This document shows positions 33,536 through 41,937 of a stretch of 64,000 bases of DNA, piece after piece. Positions within the stretch are counted from its first letter, which is position 1, and each line of letters opens with the position of its first letter. A program made the translations under genes and the position numbers. This DNA comes from Nemorincola caseinilytica. GTDB lineage: Bacteria > Bacteroidota > Bacteroidia > Chitinophagales > Chitinophagaceae. A model generated the notes under the pieces. It was not told where the DNA came from and did not search any database. It saw only the letters and a program-made list of their open reading frames with translations. The stretch is from the NCBI RefSeq assembly GCF_039540515.1, contig NZ_BAABFA010000010.1, positions 337,029 through 401,028 of the forward strand, read 5' to 3'.

Positions 33536-34228
33536 TCATACGTCTTTACTATACCACCTTATGCCATTGTGCAGCTCTGTAGCGCGGTATGCTATCTGCA
33601 GCACACGCCTGTGCCTGTTCGTAAGCGCATAGGGCGACTTATGTAGCACCAGCGGCGATAGCAGCATTATACCGCCTTTCCTCACAGTGCATTCTGTTAT
33701 CTTATGGCTTCTTACTGTATCGCCCATATCTGCGGCCGCTACTATGCCCAGCCGGTGTGTGCCTGGCAGTGCCCATATGGCGCCATTGGTGCCATCGCAG
33801 TCGTCCAGGTGTATCCTCACGGTCACCAGTTTTTCCAGTACTGCTACCGGTGGTACCACATGTGGTATTCCCGCCTCTACGGTCCACCCTGTATATCCGG
33901 TCGTCTCTATCTTTTCCTGCACAGCTATTTTCAGGTCCTGGTGCCAGTCCAGTCCCCAGTTATTGTCTTTTGTTTTATCCAGCACTATGGCGTGAAAGGG
34001 CACCGCGCCATCACCTGTCAGCGGTCGTACAATGCTCATCAGCCCTGCCGATGCAGCAATATCATATACGGCATCTATGGCCAGCAGGTCATTGCTGTTA
34101 TCATATTCAAATACACCTTTCTTTTCCATTGCCTCAATGAGACCATCTATCTGCGCAGCAGTATAAAAACCCTCTATTACGACAAAGCCGTTCCTTCCGT
34201 ACTGTTCTGCGGTCTTCTCTATCTGCAT
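33536..34228 (-). CDS. Phytanoyl-CoA dioxygenase (PhyH) family protein
   Basis: A 230-residue Fe(II)/2-oxoglutarate oxygenase. The HxD motif lies in LDWHQDLKIAV, the distal histidine and 2-oxoglutarate-binding Arg in HKSPYALTNRHRRVLQIAYR. It is transcribed towards hmgA and could be in the same regulon, but a 200-base gap separates them, so a role in tyrosine breakdown is not shown. The substrate is unknown. Confidence 0.85.
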   Translation of the reverse strand: MQIEKTAEQYGRNGFVVIEGFYTAAQIDGLIEAMEKKGVFEYDNSNDLLAIDAVYDIAASAGLMSIVRPLTGDGAVPFHAIVLDKTKDNNWGLDWHQDLKIAVQEKIETTGYTGWTVEAGIPHVVPPVAVLEKLVTVRIHLDDCDGTNGAIWALPGTHRLGIVAAADMGDTVRSHKITECTVRKGGIMLLSPLVLHKSPYALTNRHRRVLQIAYRATELHNGIRWYSKDV

Positions 34229-34286
34229 ACCGGCAAAGATGCAGAATGACCTGCCATGTACCGCAGAAAATTTTTAACACGAAAAC

Positions 34287-34330
34287 ACTTTGTATTTCAA
34301 AGTGATCATTGTAACTTTGAAATACAAAGT
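34287..34330. promoter_or_regulatory. Perfect 17-bp inverted repeat that contains a promoter
   Basis: Arms actttgtatttcaaagt (34287-34303) and actttgaaatacaaagt (34314-34330) are perfect reverse complements with a 10-base spacer, and each arm is itself a short palindrome (actttg/caaagt). A promoter lies within: -33 ttg at 34290-34292 and -7 taactttg at 34312-34319, 19 bases between. It should drive the gene at 34385. A regulator bound to the arms would cover both boxes. Confidence 0.75.
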
Positions 34331-34384
34331 ACTTTTAGATGTATCATAAAACCATCTTATAAACTATAAAAAAGACCAGATATC

Positions 34385-34723
34385 ATGACACAGATCCATC
34401 TTTCATCGCAGGGCAGTGGCTGGAATACCCTGGGAAAACGCATGCTGCTGGGCGGGGCCATAGGTCTTGCCGTTATATCGTTCTTTGTGCTGGGGGCAGA
34501 CAGGCCCGTACCGCCCGAGTGGGGCGAGCTATGGATGGTACGTCCCCTCATAGTTACACCTCTTGCCGGTGTATCGGCCGGGGCCATGTATCACTTCACC
34601 GATCGTATGTTTCCCCGGCGCGGCTGGCAGCGCATAGTGGCCAGGACATTCAGCGTGCTGGCCTACATAGTGGCCATATGGCTGGGCACAGTGCTGGGCC
34701 TTGCAGGTACCATGTGGAACTGA
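34385..34723 (+). CDS. Small three-helix membrane protein
   Basis: 112 residues with three hydrophobic segments: LGGAIGLAVISFFVLGA, PLIVTPLAGVSAGAMYHF, and TFSVLAYIVAIWLGTVLGLAG. No family is recognised. It is controlled by the dyad-promoter at 34287-34330 and followed by a strong terminator, so it is a single gene under dedicated control. No regulator gene is adjacent. Confidence 0.65.
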   Translation: MTQIHLSSQGSGWNTLGKRMLLGGAIGLAVISFFVLGADRPVPPEWGELWMVRPLIVTPLAGVSAGAMYHFTDRMFPRRGWQRIVARTFSVLAYIVAIWLGTVLGLAGTMWN

Positions 34724-34736
34724 TCCTCTAAAAAAT

Positions 34737-34769
34737 AAAAGAGAGTTACCATAAGTAACTCTCTTTTTT
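34737..34769. terminator. Rho-independent terminator
   Basis: 13-bp stem (34737-34749 with 34755-34767, core gagagttac/gtaactctc), 5-base loop, T-run. Bidirectional by symmetry. Confidence 0.85.
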
Positions 34770-34915
34770 AAAGATGGTATCGGTTCGTTTTGCCCTGCAG
34801 GCTGTATCGCCTCTACCATCCTTATTCTACCTGCTTCCGGTCCCTGTTCGGGGCAAGACGATGAATATCGGTCATCGGGTCAGCGTATGTTTCCATATGC
34901 ATTCTTCCCGCGCTT

Positions 34916-35428
34916 CTATTTCATCTTCTCATATAGCCCTACCAGTTCTCCTTCTGCAAGTATATGCCCCCGCATCTTCTTCTCAAGGCTGGCCTTGTCG
35001 GTGTTTATATCTATATTCAGTTTAGCATCCAGCGCATATACTGTGAAGTAGTAGCGGTGCGATCCGTCTGGCGGGCACATGCCTTTGTACGCATGCTTTG
35101 CCAGTGTGTTCATGCCGGTCTTGCCGCCATCATAACCTTCGGGTATGCTGGTCATGGGGTCTATGTTCCATTTCACCCAGTGGGTAAATCCGCCTGCTAC
35201 CTTCGCATCGGGGTCGTGCAGTACTATGGCCAGCGAGCGCGTATTGGCAGGCAGGTTGTTTATCTGCAGCGGAGGGCTTACATCTTCCCCCTCACAAGTA
35301 TATTTGGCGGGTATGACCCCGTTGTGTGTAAAGGCCGGGCTGCTTACCGAAAGTTCTCTTGCCGGTTTGAAAGCGGAAGAGAGCATGGCCAGGCCGAATG
35401 CTACCGAAAGAATGCCTGCGTACCGCAT
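34916..35428 (-). CDS. YbhB/YbcL-like PEBP family protein
   Basis: 170 residues from the second ATG (35428), with a short signal peptide (AGILSVAFGLAMLSSA). PEBP marks: AKYTCEGEDVSPPLQINNLP, LAIVLHDPDAKVAGGFTHWV, and HRYYFTVYALDAKL. Exported PEBP proteins of this bacterial type bind phosphate-like ligands; no specific role is known here. Confidence 0.85.
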   Translation of the reverse strand: MRYAGILSVAFGLAMLSSAFKPARELSVSSPAFTHNGVIPAKYTCEGEDVSPPLQINNLPANTRSLAIVLHDPDAKVAGGFTHWVKWNIDPMTSIPEGYDGGKTGMNTLAKHAYKGMCPPDGSHRYYFTVYALDAKLNIDINTDKASLEKKMRGHILAEGELVGLYEKMK

Positions 35429-35670
35429 GATCACAAGTTTTTAAGAGTGATAGAATAAGGTTTCTTTTTGCCGGGGCGGGGAACTTTGCGCCCCCTTTGC
35501 CCTGTTCATCCTGTCTCTTTTTTACAGGATCGGTTCGCTGATACAAAGATCCTACGATCGCGGACCGGAACCGTTATACACTCCTGTGCTGCATTTATAT
35601 CATTCTCACATGGCTGCTATGCTATAAAACTCCCCCATTTCCTCACTCCTTCTATGGCCCGGTGGTAAAG

Positions 35671-35678
35671 TATCTTTG
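35671..35678 (+). promoter_or_regulatory. -7 promoter box of the esterase gene
   Basis: tatctttg, a perfect TAnnTTTG match, 22 bases before the esterase ATG; no clear -33 ttg is seen at the usual distance. Confidence 0.4.
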
Positions 35679-35700
35679 AGGTGCCTTTTATCCATTCGTC

Positions 35701-36543
35701 ATGAAAGCATTATATATCACCGTCACCTGCCTTTTGCTATGCGGTGGCATAGCTGCGCAAAGCCCGCAGGCCACACCACTGAGCATAGGCCATACAGAAA
35801 AGATACACTCTGCCACACTGGGCGAAGACCGTATACTGAACATATACCTGCCCGATGGCTATGCCGCGGATAAGAACAAAAGCTATCCTGTGCTGTACCT
35901 GCTGGATGGCAGCGCCAATGAAGATATGCTGCAGATATGCGGTATAGTACAGTTCCTGAACATGATAGGTGCCATGCAGCCTACCATTGTGGTAGGCATA
36001 GCCAATGCAGACCGCAGGCGCGACTTCACATACCCATTATCTGCCGGGCAGAGCTACCCGGCCTTCATACCCAATGCCCGGCAGCAATTCGCCACTGCGG
36101 GCGGTGCCACCCCCTTCATGGACTTCCTGGAGCGCGAGGCCATACCATTCGTAAAGAACCATTACAGGACCACCGATACCACTACCCTCATAGGGCAGTC
36201 GCTGGGTGGGCTTTTTGCCTCGCAGGTACTACTGCAGCGGCCCCATATGTTCCGCACATACATCATTGTAAGCCCCAGCCTGTGGTGGGATGGCGAGTCG
36301 CTGCTGGCGCGTGCGCCCGCACTGCTGAAAGAGCATAGTACTGCCCATGCCACGGTATACATATCTACCGGCGGCGCCGAGGACGATGTGATGAAAAAAG
36401 ATGCCGAAAAACTACGCGACCTGCTAAAGCAGCACAAAGGCATGCGGGTACTCTACCATCCCGAGAAAATGGAAAGCCACCTCACCATACTGCACAACTG
36501 TATCTATCATGCGCTTACACGGCTGAACGGGCCGAAGAAGTAA
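35701..36543 (+). CDS. Secreted alpha/beta-hydrolase esterase (putative esterase, IroE/EstD-like)
   Basis: 280 residues with a signal peptide (VTCLLLCGGIAAQ). The fold is the putative-esterase type: RILNIYLPDGYAADKNKSYP, VLYLLDGSANEDM, nucleophile elbow GQSLGGLF (Ser ~164), and ESHLTILHN near the C-terminus holding the catalytic His. It probably hydrolyses an ester, such as that of a siderophore or acyl sugar, in the periplasm; the substrate is unknown. Confidence 0.85.
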   Translation: MKALYITVTCLLLCGGIAAQSPQATPLSIGHTEKIHSATLGEDRILNIYLPDGYAADKNKSYPVLYLLDGSANEDMLQICGIVQFLNMIGAMQPTIVVGIANADRRRDFTYPLSAGQSYPAFIPNARQQFATAGGATPFMDFLEREAIPFVKNHYRTTDTTTLIGQSLGGLFASQVLLQRPHMFRTYIIVSPSLWWDGESLLARAPALLKEHSTAHATVYISTGGAEDDVMKKDAEKLRDLLKQHKGMRVLYHPEKMESHLTILHNCIYHALTRLNGPKK

Positions 36544-36605
36544 TGTTCTACACCACTATCGATACCTTCTATATCGCTAGCCGCTAAATAACCTACCTTT
36601 ACTCT

Positions 36606-37322
36606 ATGATCCCCAACTGGCAGCAAGGCATAGTAAGGCGCATAGAGCAGGCCACACACAATACCCGCAGGTATTGGATAGAGCTGCCCGATACCTCCGC
36701 GCTCGACTTCAGACCCGGCCAGTTCGTCACGCTCGATCTGCCTGTGCACGAGCAGCGCAATCGCCGCTGGCGCAGCTACAGCATAGCCTCTGCGCCCGAT
36801 GGTACCAATGTCATAGAGCTGCTGGTGGTACTGGTAGAGGGGGGCCTCGGTTCGCGCTACCTGTTTGATGAGGTAAGAGAAGGCAGCGCCCTTACACTGC
36901 GCGGGCCACAGGGCGTGTTCGTACTGCCCGAGGCTACCGATAAGGAACACTTCTTCATATGCACAGGCACAGGTATAGCACCCTTCCGCAGCATGCTGCG
37001 CTATATGGATACGCACAAGCCGGAAGGCTATAAGGTGAACCTCATCTTCGGAACCCGTACCCAGGCCGATCTGCTGTATCACGATGAGATGTTGGCGTTG
37101 CAGGAAAGCCTGCCGCACTTCCGCTACCTGCCCACCCTTTCGCGCCAGCAGTGGCATGGCCCTACAGGTTATGTACACGCCATATACGAGCAGCTATGCT
37201 CGGCGCGGCAGCCGGCCTCATTCATGCTATGTGGCTGGCGCGATATGATAGACGAGGCCAGGGCCCGTATACAGGCCCTGGGCTACGACAAAAAAGATAT
37301 TCAAATAGAGATATATGGCTAG
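36606..37322 (+). CDS. Ferredoxin/flavodoxin-NADP+ reductase family oxidoreductase
   Basis: A 238-residue flavin reductase with an FAD-binding domain (RRWRSYSIASAPDG, the RxYS motif ~57-60) followed by an NAD(P)-binding domain (ICTGTGIAPFRSML, then NLIFGTRTQADLLYHDEM). Electrons pass between NAD(P)H and a carrier such as ferredoxin. The end FMLCGWRDMIDEARARIQAL is typical. Single gene; the partner is not in the window. Confidence 0.87.
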   Translation: MIPNWQQGIVRRIEQATHNTRRYWIELPDTSALDFRPGQFVTLDLPVHEQRNRRWRSYSIASAPDGTNVIELLVVLVEGGLGSRYLFDEVREGSALTLRGPQGVFVLPEATDKEHFFICTGTGIAPFRSMLRYMDTHKPEGYKVNLIFGTRTQADLLYHDEMLALQESLPHFRYLPTLSRQQWHGPTGYVHAIYEQLCSARQPASFMLCGWRDMIDEARARIQALGYDKKDIQIEIYG

Positions 37323-37330
37323 GCCGGCGG

Positions 37331-37756
37331 TCATTTATTCTCTTCACCGTTCACCATATCGCCATACTCCTCGTCATAGGCCTCCCATAGTTCTATACGG
37401 TTGCCTTCAGGGTCGGTGATGTGTGCGAACTTGCCGTATTCATGTACCTGTGTCTCGCCCACCTGTTCTATGCCTTCTTCTTTTAGCTGTGCCAGCAGCC
37501 GCTCCAGGTCCTCTACGCGAAAGTTCACCATGAATTCCTTTCCATTAGGGCCAAAGTAGCTCGTATCGGCTTTGAAAGTGCTCCACAGCGTATAGCCCTT
37601 TTTCTGCGGCATGTCCGCATGTCGCCATTCGAATGTTGCGCCATATTGTTCGGCATTCAGGCCCAGGTGCCTGTTGTACCATTCGCGTTGTGCTGTGGGG
37701 TCCTGGCATTTGAAGAATATACCACCTATACCGGTCACACGTTTGGGTTGAGACAT
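37331..37756 (-). CDS. VOC family (glyoxalase-like) protein
   Basis: 141 residues of two VOC beta-alpha-beta-beta-beta units: TGIGGIFFKCQDPTAQREWY, then EFMVNFRVEDLERLLAQLKE, and FAHITDPEGNRIELWEAYD with the metal-type Glu. Such proteins include glyoxalases, bleomycin-resistance proteins and isomerases; no specific activity is assigned. Convergent with the reductase gene with a nine-base gap. Confidence 0.85.
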   Translation of the reverse strand: MSQPKRVTGIGGIFFKCQDPTAQREWYNRHLGLNAEQYGATFEWRHADMPQKKGYTLWSTFKADTSYFGPNGKEFMVNFRVEDLERLLAQLKEEGIEQVGETQVHEYGKFAHITDPEGNRIELWEAYDEEYGDMVNGEENK

Positions 37757-37789
37757 GATGTAGCTATTTTGTTATGCATAAAAATAGAA

Positions 37790-37815
37790 AAAGCCGTGGC
37801 AAGTACCACGGCTTT
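37790..37815 (-). terminator. Terminator of the tandem small-protein genes
   Basis: Perfect 10-bp stem aaagccgtgg (37790-37799) with ccacggcttt (37806-37815). Read on the minus strand it is followed by a T-rich tract, after the stop at 37839. Confidence 0.8.
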
Positions 37816-37838
37816 CCGTCAATATCTGTAAAAAGGCC

Positions 37839-38246
37839 TTATTCTATAATAGCTCCGAATTCGTTCAGGGTAGCTATCAGCTGTGTCCTGTTCTCTGTCA
37901 TGCCGGTCTGCTTGTAGCCCATGGCCTTAGAGAAGAGCGCGCGCTGTGTCTTGGTAAGGGCAACGCACCTATCCCTTTCGGTGGTAGATGTCGCATCGCG
38001 CATCTTGTAGCGCACCACCTTCATCTCGTCGTTCACCAGCTGGTTCACCGCGCCAAAGAGCATCTCGGCCTGCGGGGTGTTGTTGGCAGCTATGGCCGCG
38101 TCCAGCTCATGCACGCGCGCCATGTATTCGCTTTTGGACACAGGTGTGGCCTGGTCCAGCGGGGGCGTATGCGCCGTTGTCTGTGCCACCGATGCTGCGG
38201 CAATGGCCAGCAGCATGCTACATAGTAGGAACAAGCGTTTCATAGA
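37839..38246 (-). CDS. Secreted small protein, paralogue of the upstream gene
   Basis: 135 residues from the ATG at 38246 (the longer frame adds nothing conserved), with a signal peptide (LFLLCSMLLAIAAASVA). The mature part is helical: PVSKSEYMARVHELDAAIAA. Resembles the product of 38286-38684 over the mature region (PV.....(.)A.V...D). Function unknown; a helical periplasmic protein. Confidence 0.7.
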   Translation of the reverse strand, partial: SMKRLFLLCSMLLAIAAASVAQTTAHTPPLDQATPVSKSEYMARVHELDAAIAANNTPQAEMLFGAVNQLVNDEMKVVRYKMRDATSTTERDRCVALTKTQRALFSKAMGYKQTGMTENRTQLIATLNEFGAIIE

Positions 38247-38285
38247 TCGGAAAATATATTTTTTACCCACCGGGGTATCAGAATA

Positions 38286-38684
38286 TTAGTATATCGTGGC
38301 CGAAAAGTCGCCCAGCTTGGTATGTATGGCGGCCCTGTTGGCGGCAAGGTTGGGTTTCAGGCCCCATACCACGCGGTATATAGCTATCTGGTTGTCCAGT
38401 ATGCTGCGGTACGATGCTTCTACCGCCGGCGATGAAGCTGTCTGTATGCTGGTCTTGGTAGTGGCCAGTACGCTCAGCATCATGGTGTGTATCTCTTCCC
38501 ATGTTGCCTGTGCTGCTGTTATATTACCATCGCCCAGTTGGGTGTCCATCAGGTTCACCTTGGCGTTGAATGCAGATTGGGTAACAGGTGCGGCAGGTGC
38601 CGGGGTATATGCCGATACCGGCTGTACAGAGGTAACGCCTATTGTGGCGGTAAGCATGAATAGTGCAAAAAGAACGCGTTTCAT
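38286..38684 (-). CDS. Secreted small protein, paralogue of the downstream gene
   Basis: 132 residues with a signal peptide (VLFALFMLTATIGVTSVQ) and a short Pro/Ala-rich stretch, then a helical mature part PVTQSAFNAKVNLMDTQLGD matching the other copy in start and spacing. The two genes are separated by 39 bases and were probably formed by tandem duplication. Confidence 0.7.
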   Translation of the reverse strand: MKRVLFALFMLTATIGVTSVQPVSAYTPAPAAPVTQSAFNAKVNLMDTQLGDGNITAAQATWEEIHTMMLSVLATTKTSIQTASSPAVEASYRSILDNQIAIYRVVWGLKPNLAANRAAIHTKLGDFSATIY

Positions 38685-38748
38685 TGCTATTGATTTTTTA
38701 TAAAGGTAAATAAAATTTGACTAATTGTTACTTTTTAAGACCTGATCA

Positions 38749-40674
38749 TCACTTCTCTTCATCTAAGACAGTAGCACCCCCCCTGTATAGTTGGGTCTTG
38801 TACCGCAAAGAAGGTGAAATTAACAATTCGCCCAGCCCTAAAGAGCTCCATTTATTATCAATTGTTTTAATAGTGACGTCATCCGCAACGATAATGTTAG
38901 GCCACGGCCGGTCGAAACTGTCATATTTTTTTGTCTTTCGTGTGCCATCCAGTCCTAATATGTTCCTGACCGGGCCGCCATACATATGGTCGCGGCGGGG
39001 GTCCAGGTTGTTGCAGAAGCGCCAAAGCACATCGGCTATGTCGGCCGTGTCTACCGTATGCTCTACATACAGTATCATTTTCAGGCCTTCCATACCGGGC
39101 TCGGTGCATAGCCTGCTGTGCAGGTCTGCCACATGGCCCGGCCGGTCCTTGGCCATGGCCACAAATAGCACAGGTATTCCCCATTCGCGCATCAGCCTGT
39201 CGCTTATGCTTGTTATCTCGCCATATTTGGTCTTCAGCATAGCGGCAGAGAAACTGCCCGGCATTTTGTAGGCTGCCGCAGGCGTATTCATCTCCTCCTC
39301 CGTTTTGCGGGTGCCGTCTATGCACATTTTTCCGCCAAAGCCCATTTTGGAGCAGCTGTGATCCAGCACATCCATCGGCCCCTGGCTGAAGTATACATCC
39401 GTAGCGGGGTCCAGGTTGTCAAATACCTCTTTGGCCAGGCGCGCATAGTCGTCTATGCGTACGCCGGTAGCGGCCTCGCCATCGGCCAGTACCAGTATCT
39501 TGTTGAACATCATTTGCCCTGCGCCCCACATGGCGTTCATCACCTTTTGTCCCTGCCCGGGATATTCCTTGTTTATAGTGGCTATCACCAGGTTGTGAAA
39601 AACACCCTCTACCGGCATGTTCATGTCGGCTATCTCGGGCACCATCGTCATTTTTATGGGGGTAAGGAAGATGCGCTCCGTGGCCTTGCCTATCCAGGCA
39701 TCCTCCTGCGGGGGTATGCCCACTATAGTGGCCGGGTATATGGCATCTTTGCGGTGGGTGATGGCCGTTACATGAAAACGCGGGTACCAGTCTGGCAGCG
39801 AGTAGTAGCCGGTATGGTCGCCAAAGGGGCCTTCCCATATCAGTTCCTCGTTGGGGTCCACATATCCTTCTATTATTATATCTGCATCGGCCGGTACTTC
39901 TATTTCCGGCTGGGTAATGCAGCGCACCAGGCTCACCTTTTTCTTGCGCAGAAAGCCCGCCAGCATATATTCATCTACGTTCTCGGGCAGCGGGGCCGTA
40001 GCGGCATAGGTATATACCGGGTCGCCACCCAGCGCCACGGCCACAGGCATACGTTTGCCCAGTTTCTTGTACTCGTTGTAGTGCCTGGCCGATACCTTGT
40101 GCCTGTGCCAGTGCATACCCGTCATGGTATCGTCGAACACCTGCATGCGGTACATACCTATATTACGCATGCCCGTAGCGGGCTCTTTGGTATGTATGGC
40201 AGGCAGGGTTATGAAAGGCCCGCCATCCTCCGGCCAGCACTTCAGCACGGGCAGTTTGCTCAGGTCTGGGGTGGTCATCACTACCTCCTGGCAGGCGCCG
40301 CGGCCGCTCACCACGTGCGGCATATACGATGCGAACTTGCCCAGCTGCGGCAGCATGGCCAGCTTGTCCAGCAGGCCGTTCTTGGGGGTGCTCATTTTTT
40401 TCAGCAGGGCGTCTATGTCGTTCATCACCTCGTCCAGGTGGTTCACGCCCAGCGCCATGCACATGCGCTTGTCGCTGCCCATAGAGTTGATGAGCAACGG
40501 GAAGCCCGTGCCGGTATTCTCGAAAAGAAGTGCTTTGTTCCTGTTGCCGGCCTTCGATATGCGGTCGGTCACTTCTGCTATTTCCAGTACAGGATCCACG
40601 AATTCCTTTATCCTTACCAGTTCGCCTGCCTGCTCCAGTGCGTCTACGAACGCGCGGAGTGATGTATATGCCAT
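38749..40674 (-). CDS. UbiD-family prenylated-FMN decarboxylase
   Basis: 641 residues from the ATG at 40674; an in-frame upstream ATG at 40710 lies in an unconserved stretch. UbiD marks: LRAFVDALEQAGELVRIKEF at the N-terminus, the substrate region VVSGRGACQEVVMTTPDLSK, GLYRMQ-like GMYRMQVFDD, WHRHK, DIIIEGYVDP and EGPFGDHTGYYS. The long form occurs in Bacteroidota and is linked to menaquinone-related or aromatic acid decarboxylation. The UbiX partner that makes prenylated FMN is not in the window. Confidence 0.88.
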   Translation of the reverse strand: MAYTSLRAFVDALEQAGELVRIKEFVDPVLEIAEVTDRISKAGNRNKALLFENTGTGFPLLINSMGSDKRMCMALGVNHLDEVMNDIDALLKKMSTPKNGLLDKLAMLPQLGKFASYMPHVVSGRGACQEVVMTTPDLSKLPVLKCWPEDGGPFITLPAIHTKEPATGMRNIGMYRMQVFDDTMTGMHWHRHKVSARHYNEYKKLGKRMPVAVALGGDPVYTYAATAPLPENVDEYMLAGFLRKKKVSLVRCITQPEIEVPADADIIIEGYVDPNEELIWEGPFGDHTGYYSLPDWYPRFHVTAITHRKDAIYPATIVGIPPQEDAWIGKATERIFLTPIKMTMVPEIADMNMPVEGVFHNLVIATINKEYPGQGQKVMNAMWGAGQMMFNKILVLADGEAATGVRIDDYARLAKEVFDNLDPATDVYFSQGPMDVLDHSCSKMGFGGKMCIDGTRKTEEEMNTPAAAYKMPGSFSAAMLKTKYGEITSISDRLMREWGIPVLFVAMAKDRPGHVADLHSRLCTEPGMEGLKMILYVEHTVDTADIADVLWRFCNNLDPRRDHMYGGPVRNILGLDGTRKTKKYDSFDRPWPNIIVADDVTIKTIDNKWSSLGLGELLISPSLRYKTQLYRGGATVLDEEK

Positions 40675-40822
40675 GTGTGCAAAGTTAGCGTATGCCACGC
40701 AGTGCGCCATAGTATAGCCATATCGCCGGATAAAGGCATTTTATAAGCCATGCCCGGGCAGGAGCGATGTTATGCCTTGTTCAATTTTTCGGGGTATTTC
40801 GTTGTATAGTATGCAATAACAT

Positions 40823-40852
40823 TTGAAAAAACGGGTAAATAAAATAACTTTA
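40823..40852 (+). promoter_or_regulatory. Promoter of the gene at 40909
   Basis: -33 ttg at 40823-40825 and -7 taacttta at 40845-40852 with 19 bases between, the same layout as the promoters at 34290 and 63287. Confidence 0.55.
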
Positions 40853-40908
40853 CACTGCAACCGCCCCCGAAGAATATACTATTCCCCCTTCTAACTGAAA
40901 CGAAAACA

Positions 40909-41274
40909 ATGAGACAAATGTTAACAGAGTGCTATGCGCTCTTCTTTAAGGTCACGCGGGTGAAGGCCCTTTCTTACTGGTCGGCTATCGCCTATCTTTC
41001 CATACTGTCGTTCTGGGTATTAAAAGGATTGTCACGGCTCACTGTCGACTGGATAAGTATAGCCGCAAAGCTGCAGATATTGTTCAGTTTTCCCGTATAT
41101 GTGGTAACGATCGCCGGTCTGTTCTTTGCTATTTACAAGGTATCGCCGAAAATGGCACAGATATCGAAAGATGTGAAAAGGAAGAGCACAGGCTCTGTGA
41201 CCCTGATAATAATGACCATTTGTGTAGTGCTGCTATGGCTCTACATGAAATTCGGCGACAGCTTTTTTTCCTAA
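40909..41274 (+). CDS. Small membrane protein
   Basis: 121 residues with three hydrophobic segments (YWSAIAYLSILSFWVLKGL, FPVYVVTIAGLFFAIYKV, and SVTLIIMTICVVLLWLYMKF) and a short basic loop between the last two. No family recognised. Confidence 0.6.
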   Translation: MRQMLTECYALFFKVTRVKALSYWSAIAYLSILSFWVLKGLSRLTVDWISIAAKLQILFSFPVYVVTIAGLFFAIYKVSPKMAQISKDVKRKSTGSVTLIIMTICVVLLWLYMKFGDSFFS

Positions 41275-41316
41275 AAGAATACCGCCTGCATCTTAAATGC
41301 AAAAGAGGATGACCTA

Positions 41317-41871
41317 TCAGTCGTCCTCTTCGTCTTTATCCTTCTTTTTTCTTTTGGCAGGCCTTTCTTCCGGCTCATCGTTCTCTTCATCGGCCTCCTC
41401 TTCTTCATCGTCCTCTCCTCTTTTCTTCTTTTTGTGGGGCTTGGCGGTAGTGGGCTCGTCGGTCTCTTCCACCACCGTTTGGCCGGTGGCCTTCACTTTT
41501 ACTATCTTCTTCTGCGCCCTGTCAAAGAGTATCTCGTATATATCTACCGTATGGTCGCCCACAGCTATGGTTATGTAGCCGTTCAGGGTCTTGCTGTTCT
41601 CTACATCGCCGGTAGAGTCTACCACGGCATATATCTTGGGTATGCCGTTCACCTTCTTCTTCAACTCGGGCAGGGTGCGCCGCTGTTCCGAGAATTCGGG
41701 CAGGGCCAGTATCTGCCTGCGAAAGATGTTCATATCCACTTTCGCCTTGCTGGCGGCCTTCTTTTCGTCCTGCTCTTCGCGGCGGTCCTGCTGGGCCTCG
41801 CGCAGCTGCGCCATGGCCGCCACAGAGGTGATGCAGCATAGCAGCAATAGTATGGCTATCTTTTGTTTCAT
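41317..41871 (-). CDS. Secreted protein with charged low-complexity C-terminus
   Basis: A 184-residue protein with a signal peptide (IAILLLLCCITSVAAMA), an N-terminal charged helical stretch and a beta-rich middle (IPKIYAVVDSTGDVENSKTL), then a ~45-residue tail of alternating Glu/Asp and Lys. Nothing catalytic is seen. Such tails may bind surfaces or nucleic acids; no function is assigned. Confidence 0.6.
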   Translation of the reverse strand: MKQKIAILLLLCCITSVAAMAQLREAQQDRREEQDEKKAASKAKVDMNIFRRQILALPEFSEQRRTLPELKKKVNGIPKIYAVVDSTGDVENSKTLNGYITIAVGDHTVDIYEILFDRAQKKIVKVKATGQTVVEETDEPTTAKPHKKKKRGEDDEEEEADEENDEPEERPAKRKKKDKDEEDD

Positions 41872-41937
41872 ATTCCCCGGTATATATAAGGTGAATACTG
41901 CAAAGGTGATAAAAAAATTCTCACCTGCAGCAATTTA

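Noticed and set aside
39358..40662. 434-codon plus-strand frame antisense to the UbiD gene
   Set aside because: Shadow of the UbiD reading frame: it is His/Tyr/Val-rich with no family pattern, while the minus strand gives a full UbiD protein.
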